Below are positions 32,891-44,679 of a stretch of DNA of 64,000 nucleotides, piece by piece. This DNA comes from Notospermus geniculatus (Eukaryota; Nemertea; Pilidiophora; Heteronemertea; Lineidae), in assembly GCA_002633025.1 (NCBI GenBank), contig NMRB01000902.1:57106-121105 (forward strand). Reading direction: 5' to 3'. The notes under the pieces were generated by a model. That model was given only the letters and a program-made list of their open reading frames with translations, searched no databases and was not told the origin of the DNA. Positions within the stretch are counted from its first letter, which is position 1; every line of letters begins with the position of its first letter. Both the position numbers and the translations under genes were made by a program.

Positions 32891-34988
32891 TTGCGGTTAT
32901 CTAGGCTTACTGCCCATACCCCCTCCCCCTGTGGTGGTGGGGGTGCTGGTGCGGTGGTGGTGGTGGGGGGGGGTTGATTTAGCAGGTAGGGGCCTAGACC
33001 TCTGAAATAGCCCCGCCCCGCCCCCCCACACATGCATGACTGACTCTGGTTCCATACTCACTATGACTGCACGGCTCTTGATCTCGCAGCTTTCCACTCT
33101 GTGACAGTCTGACACAGCAACCTCACAGAAACACAGCTTTTTTTGCACTGCACTGTTCTTTCTTTAGTAAAAGCACAAAAAAAATCGACTAGAACTGGGG
33201 ATTAGGCCAACCTCAGATCTGGTAAGGGGCGCCTGTCAAAAGTATGGCCCATGATCTAGACCACCACATAAGCATGGTATAAACTTGCTCATCAGTTTTT
33301 GAACTACACTCCAGAGCAGCGTCGAATAGCCAAGCCTAGTGTATAGTGGAGTATTTATAAACCCTGTATGGAGCATGCGCGATCATGACCATATTTGGGT
33401 CATTTGTGAAATGTTTCACAGAAGATGTAATTAATTAGAAAGGAGTTGATTTACTATATATCCCGATATTGTTTTCAATAAATACGGTACCTGTACCAAC
33501 AAGACAACTGAATTCTAAGTCATTAAAGAGATTTCAATGCCTAAAAACGAAATTAACGCCAAAAAGGCCAAAAACTCTCCAGTCTTTGGAAGTCACGGAG
33601 GTAAAAATATTCAATGTTTGGCATTTCTATGTACATGAAATTTCATGATTTTTGGTCACGAAAAACATTCATTTTCCCCTCATTCTGGACATTTCATTGC
33701 ACAATAATACCTTAAATTATTTCTTGATGATAAGCCCTGCTTTGACGCGTTAAGGGCCTAAAAGTGCACACTTCTATCAGTCTATTTTGGTCCTTTTGAA
33801 TGCATGCATGAGTGGATTCCGCAACACACACACCTACAATGCCATGCATGCATGATGCACACACAGTGCACACAGCACAATCATGACAGTGCAGTGTACA
33901 GGTCGTGGTCTATATAGGCTAACCTACTGCATGTATCGTATGTACGGTGTTGGCCAAGGCCCACCCAGGCTGTACTTACTCTGTATCAGTGTATACATAT
34001 ACTAGGCCTATAGTTAGTTAGTAGGCCTACTAGGCCTAGGCCTATATGTAATTCATCGTATCCATGACGTAACTCCGACAGTGTCCGCCATTGCCGACGT
34101 CGCCGTAATGACGCAAGGGTGGTGGGCAAATTTCATTGCTTTGCTGAAGAAGCTGGTGGGCAAAAACGCGCAACGTCACAACGACATATGTAGGCCTGGG
34201 CCAACGTCATACATGTAGATACGATGAATAGCAGGCAGGCCTACCGGTACCCCGGTAGGGTAGGCCTAGGGCCTAGCTGCACTGCAGGGGATGTGCTGCT
34301 GTGTATTATTTTAAATATTACTATTAGGGATGCCTGGGCTGGCGCTGGGTGTGAGTGGGAAGTGCATGGCATCCCATCCCGCATCCCCATATCCCCATAT
34401 GGAAAATGTTCTCGGCTGGGTGGGGGAGCCCCCCCCCCAGTCTGATCCACGCCCCCACATCACATGCACCCCTTTTTCTGAAATCCTGGATCCACCCCTG
34501 TCTATACTAATGATATACCGGTAGGCCAAAAAGCCTAGACAGACCGTTCTCAAATTGACAAAAAGATCTGCACATTTTTCTGCCAAAATCTCAACCACAA
34601 CCTCGGTCTGAAACTGAATGAATGTAACACAGACAACCCCACGGCAGTGAGTCCTGGCATCGAAGACGTTGCATCAGACTTGACCGTTGCTGTGAAACAT
34701 GGATGGCGTCACATCAGCCGGTTTCAGATTGAGGTTCTGGTTGAGATTTCGGCGGAAGTGAGTGCAAATCTGCGAATTCGAGAATCGTCTAGGCCATAGG
34801 CCTAACATTTTGTTAATTTTCGGGTTTTTCTTTATTGCAGGAGCAGAGAACTTGGATTTCATACTTACCTGATGCTGGTGTGATGGAGTGATGTAGTGAG
34901 TGATGGAAAATGCGGCTAAATGAATTCCGGCTACCATGATCCAAAGTAGGCCTGACAGACAATCATACAGTGAAACTACATTTACAAC
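32891..34988. other. CNPY/SMUG1 head-to-head intergenic region
   Basis: Contains (GGTG)n/poly-G low complexity at 32925-32970, a possible CNPY 5' UTR exon near 33050-33150 (minus, ending at a GTGAGT donor), and dense TAGGCCTA words at 33920-34060 and 34180-34270. A CG-containing segment at 34070-34170 (CCGCCATTGCCGACG) could be promoter, and a GGATCCACCCCTG repeat end lies at 34480-34500. An in-frame TGA at 34971-34973 fixes the SMUG1 start. The short frames are unsupported. Confidence 0.4.
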
Positions 34989-37900
34989 ATGGCAGAACAC
35001 GATCGGGGAGAATGGGTAGGGACATACCCACAACATAGGCCTACCCAAGACCAATATGTTGGAGACGCTATGCATGAGGGAGGAGGAAATAGTAGTATGG
35101 CAAACTTCATGAATGGGTCAATACAAAATCCTACTCATCAGGCTTTCACCGATGCAGAATCTAAGGCATCAGTCAGTAGTGCATCACTCTACAATTATAA
35201 TGAAAATCTGGAGGCATTTTCAGGAAGATTTTCTGGAAGTGGCTATGGCATTGGGACTGACCCAACTTCAGAAGAGTATACCAATCTTCATAGTTTTCAT
35301 AACCCGGAAATGCGGGACGGAAGCAATTACACGACAAGTCCAATTACCTCATCTGCGTTTAACAATGCCCAGTATTCTTATCAAATGTCTTCAAACAACA
35401 TGCACGGCAGCTATCCGAATAACTGTATGGTGATGCACGGAACGAATACCGGTAATTCTGATTTACACGCGAATTCTTTCATGACATTGCTGTCTAATGT
35501 TGGCGAAAATAGTGATTACGGTGGAAATTTTTGTCATCGTTTACCGAGCTTTTCCTCAATCGTGAAACACGAACGTGACGAATATGACAATGGACAAAGT
35601 TGTTTTGAAGAGAATAATGCACAAACAGTTGCGGGAATTAAAAGGGAGTATGCTGAAGATGGGGAAATGAATAATACTTATTATGACGGGAATAAACGTT
35701 TCGCAACAAATTGGGATCAAAGTGATAATAACTACAAGGGTTTTTCTGCTGACCATAGAAGTAATTACAATTTTTCGGACCCTCACCAAGGATATGGATT
35801 CTCACACCTGCAGCAGTCAAACTGGTCGCAGTTTCAAGACCAGTTCCATGCAAACCAACAAAGTCAATTCTGTAATGAAAATCCGTCGTCGCCCAGTCCT
35901 GTTCAAAAAGCTAAGCACAAAAAAAGGACCAGTACCGTTGATCCAAATGCTGAGCGCATTCGACAAGAGAATTCGACAATAGAGAAATATGTAAGGACAG
36001 TGGAGCCAGTGGGTTCGATTTCAGAAACTTTCATCCATATAGAAAGACAACTAAATATTGTCGTTAATAAAGTGAAGTTCTGTGAGCCTGTGACCCATGT
36101 TTATAACCCAACGGACTATGCCCAAGAGACACATGAAGATTATGTAAGGAAGTACTGCAAAACCAAGAAGGATATATTGTTTGTGGGGATGAACCCAGGA
36201 CCTTTTGGAATGTCCCAAAATGGGGTAAGGTTACACTTGGTTTCATCATACATGTCATAATCATAGGGTACATGGTACATTTAGAACCCCTGCCAGGAGG
36301 ACAGCTCTCTAAAGAGCCAGAGAGTCCAGGCACCGTCCAGCTACCTCTATTCAATCAGAGACAGGCGCGGATCCAGGGGACTCACCCGGCCCGTGCCCCT
36401 CTATTTTTCCGGTGACCAACATGAGAAAAATTGTCCTCAATTGCCTTGTAATTTGTCCCTCAGACATGTCAGATGCCGGGAAATCGCACCAACGGCCTTC
36501 TAGACTTCAAAATTTTCTGGAGAAGAGCCCCCCAGACCCCCGCCGTGGCTTCGCAACTTCAGCAGTCGCTTTCATCAGTCCGCCTAGTGGCCTTCGGTCC
36601 CCCCTTACCAGATTCCTCAATCCGCCCGTGACTGAAATAGAGTCACTGAGATTTCACAATAGACAGCCAATTAGAAATTGACAAAACATTTTGTCTCAAC
36701 CTGCCAAGCTCAGAGCGACTTATTCCGGGTTTTGCCGTGGCGGGTCACATATTATGTACAGTTTATTTTTATCTCTTGTTATACCTACATGTAATGATGC
36801 ATGTCTTTTCAGGTGCCTTTTGGTGAAGTTAATTTTGTGAAGAACTGGTTGAAAATCGAGGGAAGTGTCCGAAAACCAGAGAAGGAACATCCTCAGAGAC
36901 CGATTCTTGGATTTGACTGTACCAGGAGTGAGGTAAAGATAGAGCTTGATTGCTGACTAATGATTTACTGCAGATTTCAACTGCAGCAGGCCCTAAGGTG
37001 CAGTGTATGAAATGAGTACCGGTACCAATCCTAGATGCAGTCGAGGAAAATCCTTACATTGTATTGTATAAGACAAAGAGAGAGTAGATTGTTTAAAGGA
37101 GCACGGTACATGTAAGCCTATTGGATCTCAAATGTGTTATTTGACTGCCAACATAGAGGGAGCCACCTAGCAGCAGTAACAAGGACTACAAAAATGCATT
37201 ACAATTTAAGTTAAGCAAGTCAGGGGATGTGTTGTGAGGGATTATTTTCATGGTTCACATCCAGTTCACATCCAGTGTTCTAGCCAGAAATTTTTCCAAA
37301 CAAGGTGGGATGACTGCATTTTCCTATGATTTTATTTTAAGGCCCTGGATTTTCAAACAGGGTGGGAGTGAAATTTAAATAGGTCGGTGTAATAGAAAAT
37401 GCATTGGAAGTTACATTTTTAAACAGGGTGGTAAAAATTTGAACAGGGCGGTCAAATGACCTCTGAATTTTGAACAGGGTGGTACCGCCCTACATGTATT
37501 TAAAAGGCCTGGCGAGAACACTGAATGATGGGCACTGCAGTAAGGATTTTGCTTCAACTCATGTTTTCTCTTTCAGGTCAGTGGCTCTAGATTCTGGGGC
37601 CTATTCAAACGTATCTGTGGCACACCTCAGGAATTCTTCCGAAATTGTTTCGTCCACAATTACTGCCCTCTTGCCCTCATGTCGAAAACGGGGAAGAATA
37701 TCACACCGGCACAACTCGCAAAATCCCACGCGGAAATCCTCAACGAGTCATGTGATCAGGCGCTCTGTGATGTCGTGAAGCTGCTCGGCGCACGCGTCGT
37801 AATCGGGATTGGAAAATACGCGCAAGAGCGTGCCAGGGCGGCGTTGAAAAATTACGAGCCCCAACTGCTGGTGGATGTTCAGACCCTTCTGCATCCAAGC

Positions 37901-38173
37901 CCTATAAACCCTTTTGCGAATAAAGGGTGGGAGCCGGTTGCCGTGAGGCAGCTTCATGACATGGGAATTTACCACATGATTGCAGCTGAACCCGCTGATG
38001 AAGTCACAAAAAGTGATTCACCGGATGCGCCTAGTCCGACCTTGCCTTCTGAGGACCCCAAAACTGCTGTCTTGGACCACTTTGTAAAGCAGGAAGATGC
38101 TGAAACGAATATCAACCCTGTTCAATCGCTGCAGCCAACAGAGATGAGTAACCACCCATCAGATGAGGTCTAA
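34989..38173 (+). CDS. SMUG1: SMUG1, single-strand-selective uracil-DNA glycosylase, with long N-terminal extension
   Basis: Three exons join in phase 0: 34989-36224, 36813-36932 and 37577-38173, giving 650 residues against about 270 in human. The glycosylase core starts near residue 343. It has the active-site motif GMNPGPFGM (400-408, with the catalytic-loop Asn at 402), VPFGEVNFVKNWL, VSGSRFWGLFKRICG, CFVHNYCPL and the second motif HPSPINP (558-564, with the conserved His), followed by NKGW. SMUG1 removes uracil and 5-hydroxymethyluracil from DNA in base excision repair in the nucleus. Residues 1-340 are Asn/Ser/Tyr/Gln-rich and probably disordered, with a basic KAKHKKR (307-313) that could be an NLS. 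A C-terminal tail of about 40 residues is acidic and Pro/Thr/Ser-rich. The start is bounded by an upstream in-frame TGA. Both introns contain repeats. Confidence 0.95.
36270..36345 (-). mobile_element. Fragment of the ACAGTGGAACC MITE family in SMUG1 intron 1
   Basis: GAACCCCTGCCAGGAGGACA followed by GCTCTCTAAAGAG parallels the left end of the element at 45399-45582. Only part of the element remains. Confidence 0.4.
36652..36750 (+). repeat. CAACCTGCCAAGCTCAGAGCGAC repeat in SMUG1 intron 1
   Basis: Shares TTGTCTCAACCTGCCAAGCT, AGAGCGAC and GGTTTTGCCGTGGCGGGTCA with the right half of the element at 38187-38368. Confidence 0.55.
37273..37523. mobile_element. hAT-like MITE in SMUG1 intron 2
   Basis: Ends CAGTGTTCTAGCCAGAAATT and GGCCTGGCGAGAACACTG are inverted and match the CAGGGTTCTCGCCAGG end of the 29165-30380 element. 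The interior repeats GGTGGGA and ACAGGGTGGT words. No clear target duplication was found. Confidence 0.6.
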
Positions 38174-38186
38174 GCGTTCACATTTA

Positions 38187-38368
38187 TGACCCTCCAGAGT
38201 AAAACCAGTTGCATGTCGCTCAGAAGGTGAACCAATGAATTAAGATGACACCAGAAGAGAATGGAAGAAATAGATTATTTTAGGGACAATATTGAAACTG
38301 ACAAACATTATTGGTCTCAACCTGCCAAGCTAAGAGCGACATGCAAATGGTTTTGCTGTGGAGGGTCA
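38187..38368. mobile_element. TIR element just 3' of the SMUG1 stop
   Basis: Inverted ends TGACCCTCCAGAGTAAAACC and GGTTTTGCTGTGGAGGGTCA, with internal TTGCATGTCGCT and AGCGACATGCAA. It begins 14 nt after the stop, so it probably lies in the SMUG1 3' UTR. No AATAAA is seen before the assembly gap. Confidence 0.65.
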
Positions 38369-38487
38369 CATTTCATCTTGGATTATCAAAAGGGGCTGTT
38401 CATTTTCGTCACTTGAGGAATCTTAGTTGAGATCCTTCTCGAAAAAGCTATGCACTTGAAAATTTGCGATATTCGGAGATGACTCTA

Positions 38488-38658
38488 NNNNNNNNNNNNN
38501 NNNNNNNNNNNNNNNNNNNNNNNNNNNNNNNNNNNNNNNNNNNNNNNNNNNNNNNNNNNNNNNNNNNNNNNNNNNNNNNNNNNNNNNNNNNNNNNNNNNN
38601 NNNNNNNNNNNNNNNNNNNNNNNNNNNNNNNNNNNNNNNNNNNNNNNNNNNNNNNNNN
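38488..38658. other. Assembly gap (171 N)
   Basis: Unsequenced bases downstream of SMUG1. The open frames crossing it are not meaningful. The flank on its right (AAAATTTTCAGTGAAAACC...AAATTCCTTCTATCAAA) resembles 14255-14330, so the gap may lie in a repeat. Confidence 0.95.
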
Positions 38659-38944
38659 TCAAGATATGACACGAAAGCTCTCGATGAGAGGAACACACTC
38701 CTATAAAAATTTTCAGTGAAAACCTGCAAATAAAAAAGTAGCCAAAAACATGACTTTACAAAATTCCTTCTATCAAAGGTGGATTTCACCAGATTTTCTG
38801 GACTTCAACATCATCAGATAGCCAGGAAAATTTGCTATCACATATGTTAGGCTCAGTCTCCTACATCGCAACGGTTTGGAGATATTCAAGAAAAACTGCT
38901 GTCCATTTACTTTTTTCCATGAGTGTACATAGTAGTAATGGTGG

Positions 38945-39090
38945 GAACCGGCAGGGAGCCACGGTGGTGTAGGAGTTAGGGACTCCCGTGTCTGACTAGC
39001 TGTCAGAGGGTCCCGGGTTCGAATCCCACTGTGGAGTGAGACTTTAGGCAAGTCTCTTTGCCATACTGGCCTCTCCCCACCCAGGTGTAT
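38945..39090 (+). mobile_element. tRNA-derived SINE
   Basis: GAGCCACGGTGGTGTAGGAG carries an A box and GGGTTCGAATCCCACTGTGG a B box, about 50 bp apart as in a tRNA. They are followed by GTGAGACTTTAGGCAAGTCT, CTTTGCCATACTGGCC and CACCCAGGTGTATA, a typical SINE body. It is directly abutted by the MITE pair beginning at 39091. Confidence 0.8.
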
Positions 39091-39597
39091 ATAGAGGTTC
39101 TTCACTGACGTCACACGGCCACCATATAGAGGCTATGCACTGACGTCATCAAATGACGTCATCAATGGGTATGACGCCACGCTGGATGGAACTGCGCAGG
39201 TAAAAACCGTCAAAAGCGCTGCGCAGTTCCATCCAACATGGCGTCACGCTGGCTGATGACGTCACGTGCATAGCCTCTATTGGCCGTCAAAATGAAGCCT
39301 GGAGGCTGCCATGTTGTTCTCGGTTCAAAAGTTTAGCGGCACACAGACCACCGGGCGCATACAACTCAACTAATCACTTTACCTCTCACAGTTTCTGAGC
39401 ATAAGCAGTTGGTCTGGTGTGAAAACCGTGTTGAAAACAAAGCGAATCGTCCATACGGCTTGCTGTAGAAGAGGCCGATGACTGCCGACAAGGTTAAAAC
39501 TACGTGCTGAACGCTCTGTTGGTGCTGTGACGTTGCGTCATTTGACGGCCAAAATGGCGGAAATTTTGAGCTGTGACGTCACGTGAAGAACCTCTAT
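39091..39597. mobile_element. CRE-bearing MITE with a second one nested inside
   Basis: Outer ends ATAGAGGTTCTTCACTGACG and CGTCACGTGAAGAACCTCTA. Inner element 39125-39280 has ends ATAGAGGCTATGCACTGACG and GTCACGTGCATAGCCTCTAT. TGACGTCA occurs several times in both. The inner element has arms of about 70 bp around CTGGATGGAACTGCGCAG. Confidence 0.75.
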
Positions 39598-39847
39598 GTC
39601 AGAAATGCTCAGATTGTACGTGTAGCGCTGAGTTCTACCGAAAGGTTTCAGATACACTGGGGTTAAAGTGTAAAGTCGGATGAGAACCTCTACCATAGTT
39701 GATATCAGACTATAAACCCAAACTTGAACTTTTAACTGTAAGTTATGATTTTCTACTGTCTGAGTATACCCGAACAATAGATAAACACGGCTTGACCAAA
39801 CCAGGGGGTTGCAAAATCTTACTAATTACTGCTCCAGTGACAGATAT

Positions 39848-40079
39848 GGTAAATATCAAGAAGTCAACTTCCAGGACTTAGCAAATTTTCGACCCCAACC
39901 GGGGTCTTCTTCAGGCTGGCACTTTTCCACACTTCTTCAGGCTGGCACTTTTCACCACTTTTCCACAAGACTTTGAGTCTTTTCTGAAATCTAGTGTGGA
40001 AAAGTGCCAGCCTGAAGAAGACCCCGGTTGGGGTCGAAAATTTGCTAAGTCCTGGAAGTTGACTTCTTGATATTTACCA
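39848..40079. mobile_element. Foldback element GTAAATATCAAGAAGTCAAC
   Basis: Arms of about 90 bp run from GTAAATATCAAGAAGTCAAC through CGACCCCAACCGGGGTCTTC to their complements. The left arm has an internal duplication of CTTCTTCAGGCTGGCACTTT. Confidence 0.8.
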
Positions 40080-41045
40080 CTTTGTGTGTCAATTTTTGTG
40101 CTTTCTTCCAGTGACAGATATGATAGCTTCCTTATTTCCAAAGCACATTTGATATTCTGGCCCAGGCCTTTTCAAATGGAAAAGTTTCCATCAAGGTCTA
40201 ATGGGGAACCCGCATGACTGCAGATGGTGCAGTCAGTATAAGACCCGAATGACGTACTGACGTCACTTTTCTCGCTGTTGACGTCGCGTCGTCAAAGCAT
40301 GTGTACATTTTTCTGCACAATTTTCCGTGGAAATTTCCCCAAAAGACGTTGTCAGTATTGGCATCCTGTGGCATTTCTGACGAAACAAAGCAGTGATATA
40401 TGGAGAACTTTGAACATGAAACAGGACAGTGTAATTTACTCAAAATTGAACCAAAGAGAGTGGTTTATTTTGGGGCAAGAAATCAATGGAAATACTGTTA
40501 GAAAATAGGACTTCCGGGTCTTACACTGACAGCGCCACGTCGTGGCGTAGTTCTGCGGGTTCCTCATTGAAAGGATATGATACCAAGGTCATATCGCTGA
40601 ATATTAACACTAGGTGTTGGGATATAATAGTTTTATTATACAGGTTTTGGGTGTCAAATTTTTTTTTGTTTTGCCTTAATTCATACGTATCTGATGTTAT
40701 GGAATGGTCAAAAATTCACATAAACATGATAAACAAACCTTTTTACAATAAAATATTTTAACTCNAGACAGGGGGATATCCACCCTTAAAAAGTCAAAAT
40801 TTGTGTTTTTGACGAAGAATTCTGTCAAATTTTCTCTTTATCCCCCCTTTAAAAAATTCCTCGCGGAAACACTGCATTTAATGACTTGAACTTTACTTCT
40901 CTCAAAGTTAGATTTTGTTATTTCTGGTGGTAGATTTTTTCTTTTTCATATCTAAAGTTACTTATATACTGTAATTTTCATATTTTTTACAAACTCTTCA
41001 GCTTGTCCTAGTGTAGCCTTAGTTCCACCTATTCCAAATTAGTGG
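40080..41045. other. No gene recognised
   Basis: Mixed AT-rich sequence with one undetermined base at 40765. The short frames are not supported. Confidence 0.4.
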
Positions 41046-41398
41046 GTTTTTTGAGACATGGGTCTTCCCGTGCTTGAAAAAAAACGCCACCCGCTCACAC
41101 CTGTTTTCAGTACATTTCATTAGTTACAAAACATGGGCTCTTGCGGCTCAAATTTCGCGGGGTTTTTGATTGTGCATGCGCAATACACAACACACTTATA
41201 CTGTGCCATCTGTCGCCGGGTTTGATAACTAGTAATTGCCGAGTTTATTGCACTTACATGTACACCAATCTAAAAGCCCGGGTGACACGTGTCTGAATTA
41301 GCCCTGGCGAGCTCGGCGGGTCTAACAGACACGGGGTTTTCAAACACGGATCTACATGTATTAGACACGGCAAAAAATAGGTGTACGCGCAAGAAACC
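41046..41398 (+). mobile_element. GGTTACACCTA repeat, degraded copy
   Basis: Holds TTTTTGAGACATGGGTCTTC, CTAATTGCC and CTAGCCCTGGCGAGCTCGGC-like blocks and AGACACGGGGTTTTCAAACA. These correspond to blocks of 57270-57725, but with many changes. Confidence 0.45.
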
Positions 41399-41546
41399 TG
41401 GGCCCGGTTGCACAAAAGCATACTAGGCGTAGTATCATTCTATCTCCTAGTTGGCTTCTAACTTTGTATACAAACGCATACTAAGTTAGAAGCCAACTAG
41501 GAGATAGAATGATACTATGCCTAGTACGCTTTTGTGCAACCGGGCC
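41399..41546. mobile_element. Foldback GGGCCCGGTTGCACAAAAGC
   Basis: Arms of about 65 bp are near-perfect inverted copies ending GGGCCCGGTTGCACAAAAGC and its complement, around a short loop at about 41470. It is non-coding. Confidence 0.85.
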
Positions 41547-41836
41547 CTGGGGTTTTGTGGGTTTGGGATAGGTGGAAGTACAGCTTGTGTGAAAAACAAT
41601 AAATTGCACTATGGCATTGCATAATATTTTGTAGAAAAAGTTATTGACCACAAAAGGGAATGAAACCTGGACATTCAGAGGTGACAGGTGGGGATGCTTG
41701 CACTGTGCCACTCTGACAGCTCAATCATTAGTAATACATGTAATGTAGGAATATGGAGTTGATAAAATCAGGCATGAATAGTATAGATGGTGTCCTCTCC
41801 AGGCCCTGTATTTATGTGGCTTGCCCTTCTTAAGGC

Positions 41837-42199
41837 AAGCAAAAAAAATCTTTAGTTTATCGTCCTCTGCCCGTGCCAATTTGCAGCGCCGTGCAAAATT
41901 TCTTTTTATTTTTTATCAGTGTGAATTTCGCGCCGAGCCGCGTATCACAGCGCCGCCAAGCGGTACATCTGTAAAGAACAGTTTCCAAAGCATGCTCTTC
42001 ATGCATTTTCAGCGTTTTCCTAACCATTTACAAAATGTAAGTGAACTGTGAACCTTTTGGTGACATACATGTAACATGTTCAGGAGGAGCTGATTTTGTA
42101 ATTTCTTCGTACCAAAGTAAAATAAAAATAAAAAGTGCCCCCCTTGCCTATTTTCAAGATCAACTCGGACGATAAACTAAAATTTTTTTTTGCTTGCCC
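41837..42199. mobile_element. TIR element GGCAAGCAAAAAAAATC
   Basis: Inverted ends GGCAAGCAAAAAAAATCTTT / TTTAGTTTATCGTCC and GACGATAAACTAAAATTTTT / TTTTGCTTGCC. The interior is non-coding. Confidence 0.75.
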
Positions 42200-43612
42200 T
42201 TATCTTGGTTGATGTTTTAGAGGTTTAAATTCTCCATGATTAGAAGATCTGGAAGAAACAAGTACCGGTAACTCTATAGTTTGTTCCATACATGTATAGG
42301 CCTACCTTTGGCAAATCACACTAAAAACTGACCTCGGGTAACTGACAAGACCGCAAGGATAAAGATAAGTGAGTTCATGGGTCTGCTGGGCATTGATTTG
42401 GAAACGTAGTATAATCCCTTTGCATGGTGCAAACTTACATGTAGCTGGTCAACTTTGCGGTTTGATCAATTTCAGTTCAACTAAGTGCCATTCGCCAAAA
42501 CTATATGGAATAAACTATAGAAAAATCTTAAGTGGCGGTCTCGCCTTAGAAAATCTAATAAGGATGTAACAAGTTTTATTCATGGGTTGTAGTAGTTTCA
42601 AAATACATAAATAGTTATTTACTTCTAAAATCCCCCTTTATAAAGATTATTAAAAGTTGTACATGTTTATGTAAAGGAATAGGCCCTAATTACAATGTAC
42701 CAGTAATGGGATGATGTGTTTATTGAACGCTTTCTTTGATAAGAAATGTTGTATCTCTGTACAACATGCTGGTTTTTAAGATGGGGATTTGGCCTAGTGG
42801 TTATAGTCCTGTGAAAATGGGTGAAATAAATGTCCTGTGGGATTTTTGAAATGAAATTTGCCGAACTTTTGGCGGAAGTTATGGCCAATTGAATTTTTGT
42901 GACTGATTGATCATTGTTGGACACAAGAATGAGGTACCGGCAACTTCTGCGACACGGCGCTGACTATCAATCTGGTCAGAACTGCGTCATTGAAAGTGAG
43001 GCTAACATATTTTCCATTTACATGTAATTCTGAATCGCACACCCTGTTTCTAGGCCAAATATAACTGAAACATTGGATTCAATTTCTAATTTTACTTTTC
43101 TATCATAAGTACAGAATTGCTAAAATATATCTTATTGCTTTTGAGCAAAAATCTCTGCGGGAACATGATGAATTTAATTGATAAAGTTGACTAATTTTGG
43201 GTAAACAACAAGCCAATGACCGACGTCATGGGTTGTGAATGAAGCAGTTTTTTGTACGTCAGAATGACGCACGACGCCTGATGACGTTCAACAATCACAA
43301 AGCATGCGCACTTGCGTTTTAACCAGGTTGATGACCAGCGCCGCCTTTTTGTTTGCCGGTACCCCATTGAGCTTTGTACAGGAGAATAGGAACTGATGTA
43401 CTGATGATAACTTTTGAACGGTTGGATTTACACCCCATAAATGTATTACCAACAGATAGAAACATGGTGCAGGTGCACAGTATTAAGATAAAGACAGTGG
43501 AATGGGCTTCCAGACTTTGCCGACTTCATGCAGTATATGCTCCCAGTCAAGCAGCTGTGTCTCAGTTAACCGACAGAAGTCACTAGGCCTACAGTCCAAT
43601 TCAATGCCTATT
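42200..43612. other. No gene recognised
   Basis: AT-rich sequence with scattered ACATGTA and TAGGCCTA words. No exon or element could be supported. Confidence 0.4.
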
Positions 43613-43812
43613 CAGGTGTGTCCAGGATTTTGAGCAGAGGAGGGGGGGTCCAGGGGCCCTGTGGGTCATTGGTGATGGAGACGGAGGGGGGGCACAAGGG
43701 AGGTGTCCCCCCTGGCGTAAGAAAATTTTGTAAAATCTGCACACCGAAGACACCATTTCCCAGCATTTCAGCCTTGAACATGTCTTGACTGAATAAACCT
43801 GGTCGAATCCGC
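43613..43812 (-). mobile_element. GC-rich dispersed repeat, copy 2
   Basis: Inverse copy of 13189-13402, sharing GTGTCCAGGATTTTGAGCAG, AAATTTTGTAAAATCTGC, ATTTCAGCCTTGAACATGTC and TTGACTGAATAAACCTGGTC. Confidence 0.65.
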
Positions 43813-44156
43813 CACACCCAACAACGGATACCTGATGGGCTTAGGCCTACTAATAACACAACTACAGCGGGTAGGCCTACCGGTACTAGGGCCTACATCT
43901 GTGTACTTCTTGGTGGCATGCCCCTCTAGAAATTCTTTTGATACTGAAAATATCCAATTTGGTATGGTGGGTTGGCATGTCCAAAAAGTCCAAAATAACA
44001 TAATGTAAACATCCATGTTTACAAACATCAAATGTAAACAATGAAGTCGTGATACATTATCTTTAAAGTGCATCTGACTTTCTGCTCCTATTCAAGCAAA
44101 CACCACGCAGGACTGGACCTTTATAAAACCTGAGGGTGATACAGTGACAAGTACAC

Positions 44157-44300
44157 TCTTGATGAAAAGTTTAAGGACACCCGTTTTTTTTACATTTTCT
44201 CAAAGGCTGTTCGGTGAAAAGCTACCAAATTTTCAGTTATGGGGAATCTTGTCGGGTATCGAATGGTGATAATTTGTGTCCTTAAACTTTCCATCAAGGC
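44157..44300. mobile_element. Short Tc1-like MITE
   Basis: Inverted ends CTTGATGAAAAGTTTAAGGA and CTTAAACTTTCCATCAAG around about 100 bp of non-coding DNA. Confidence 0.7.
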
Positions 44301-44679
44301 CGTACATACATGTAGGCTTTATACCCCATGCATAATTAATACTTCCATGCTCCATGGTGCCACCTAGCACAGTCCGAATCTCATTGACTAATCAGACAAA
44401 TCTCCAGGTGGTAATTCACCTTTAACAGATATTTAATTTATCTTTTTTATATAGTTTTATACACAAATCTATGTATACTAGTCTTTTTGCGCATGTTGTT
44501 TTTAAATTGAATAAACAATCTAATCACGTGATATCGACTTTCTGTTTTCTAAACGTTGCTACCCTAGAAATGGAGCTAATTTTTGTTCCATGACATTTAC
44601 CCCGGCGCCCTCGCAGCAATTTGGAACGACTGCAGTGTCTTGCTAAAAATAATGCCGTCTATGCCTGCTGACAGTTACA

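Noticed and set aside
36225-36260. Extension of the SMUG1 exon past NGV
   Set aside because: Conserved SMUG1 sequence resumes exactly at 36813 (VPFGEV) and GG|GTAAGG is a good donor, so this is intron.
38423-38789. Frames with long runs of unknown residues
   Set aside because: They cross the assembly gap.
38945-39090. A true tRNA gene
   Set aside because: A and B boxes are present but the flanking sequences do not form an acceptor stem, and a SINE body follows.
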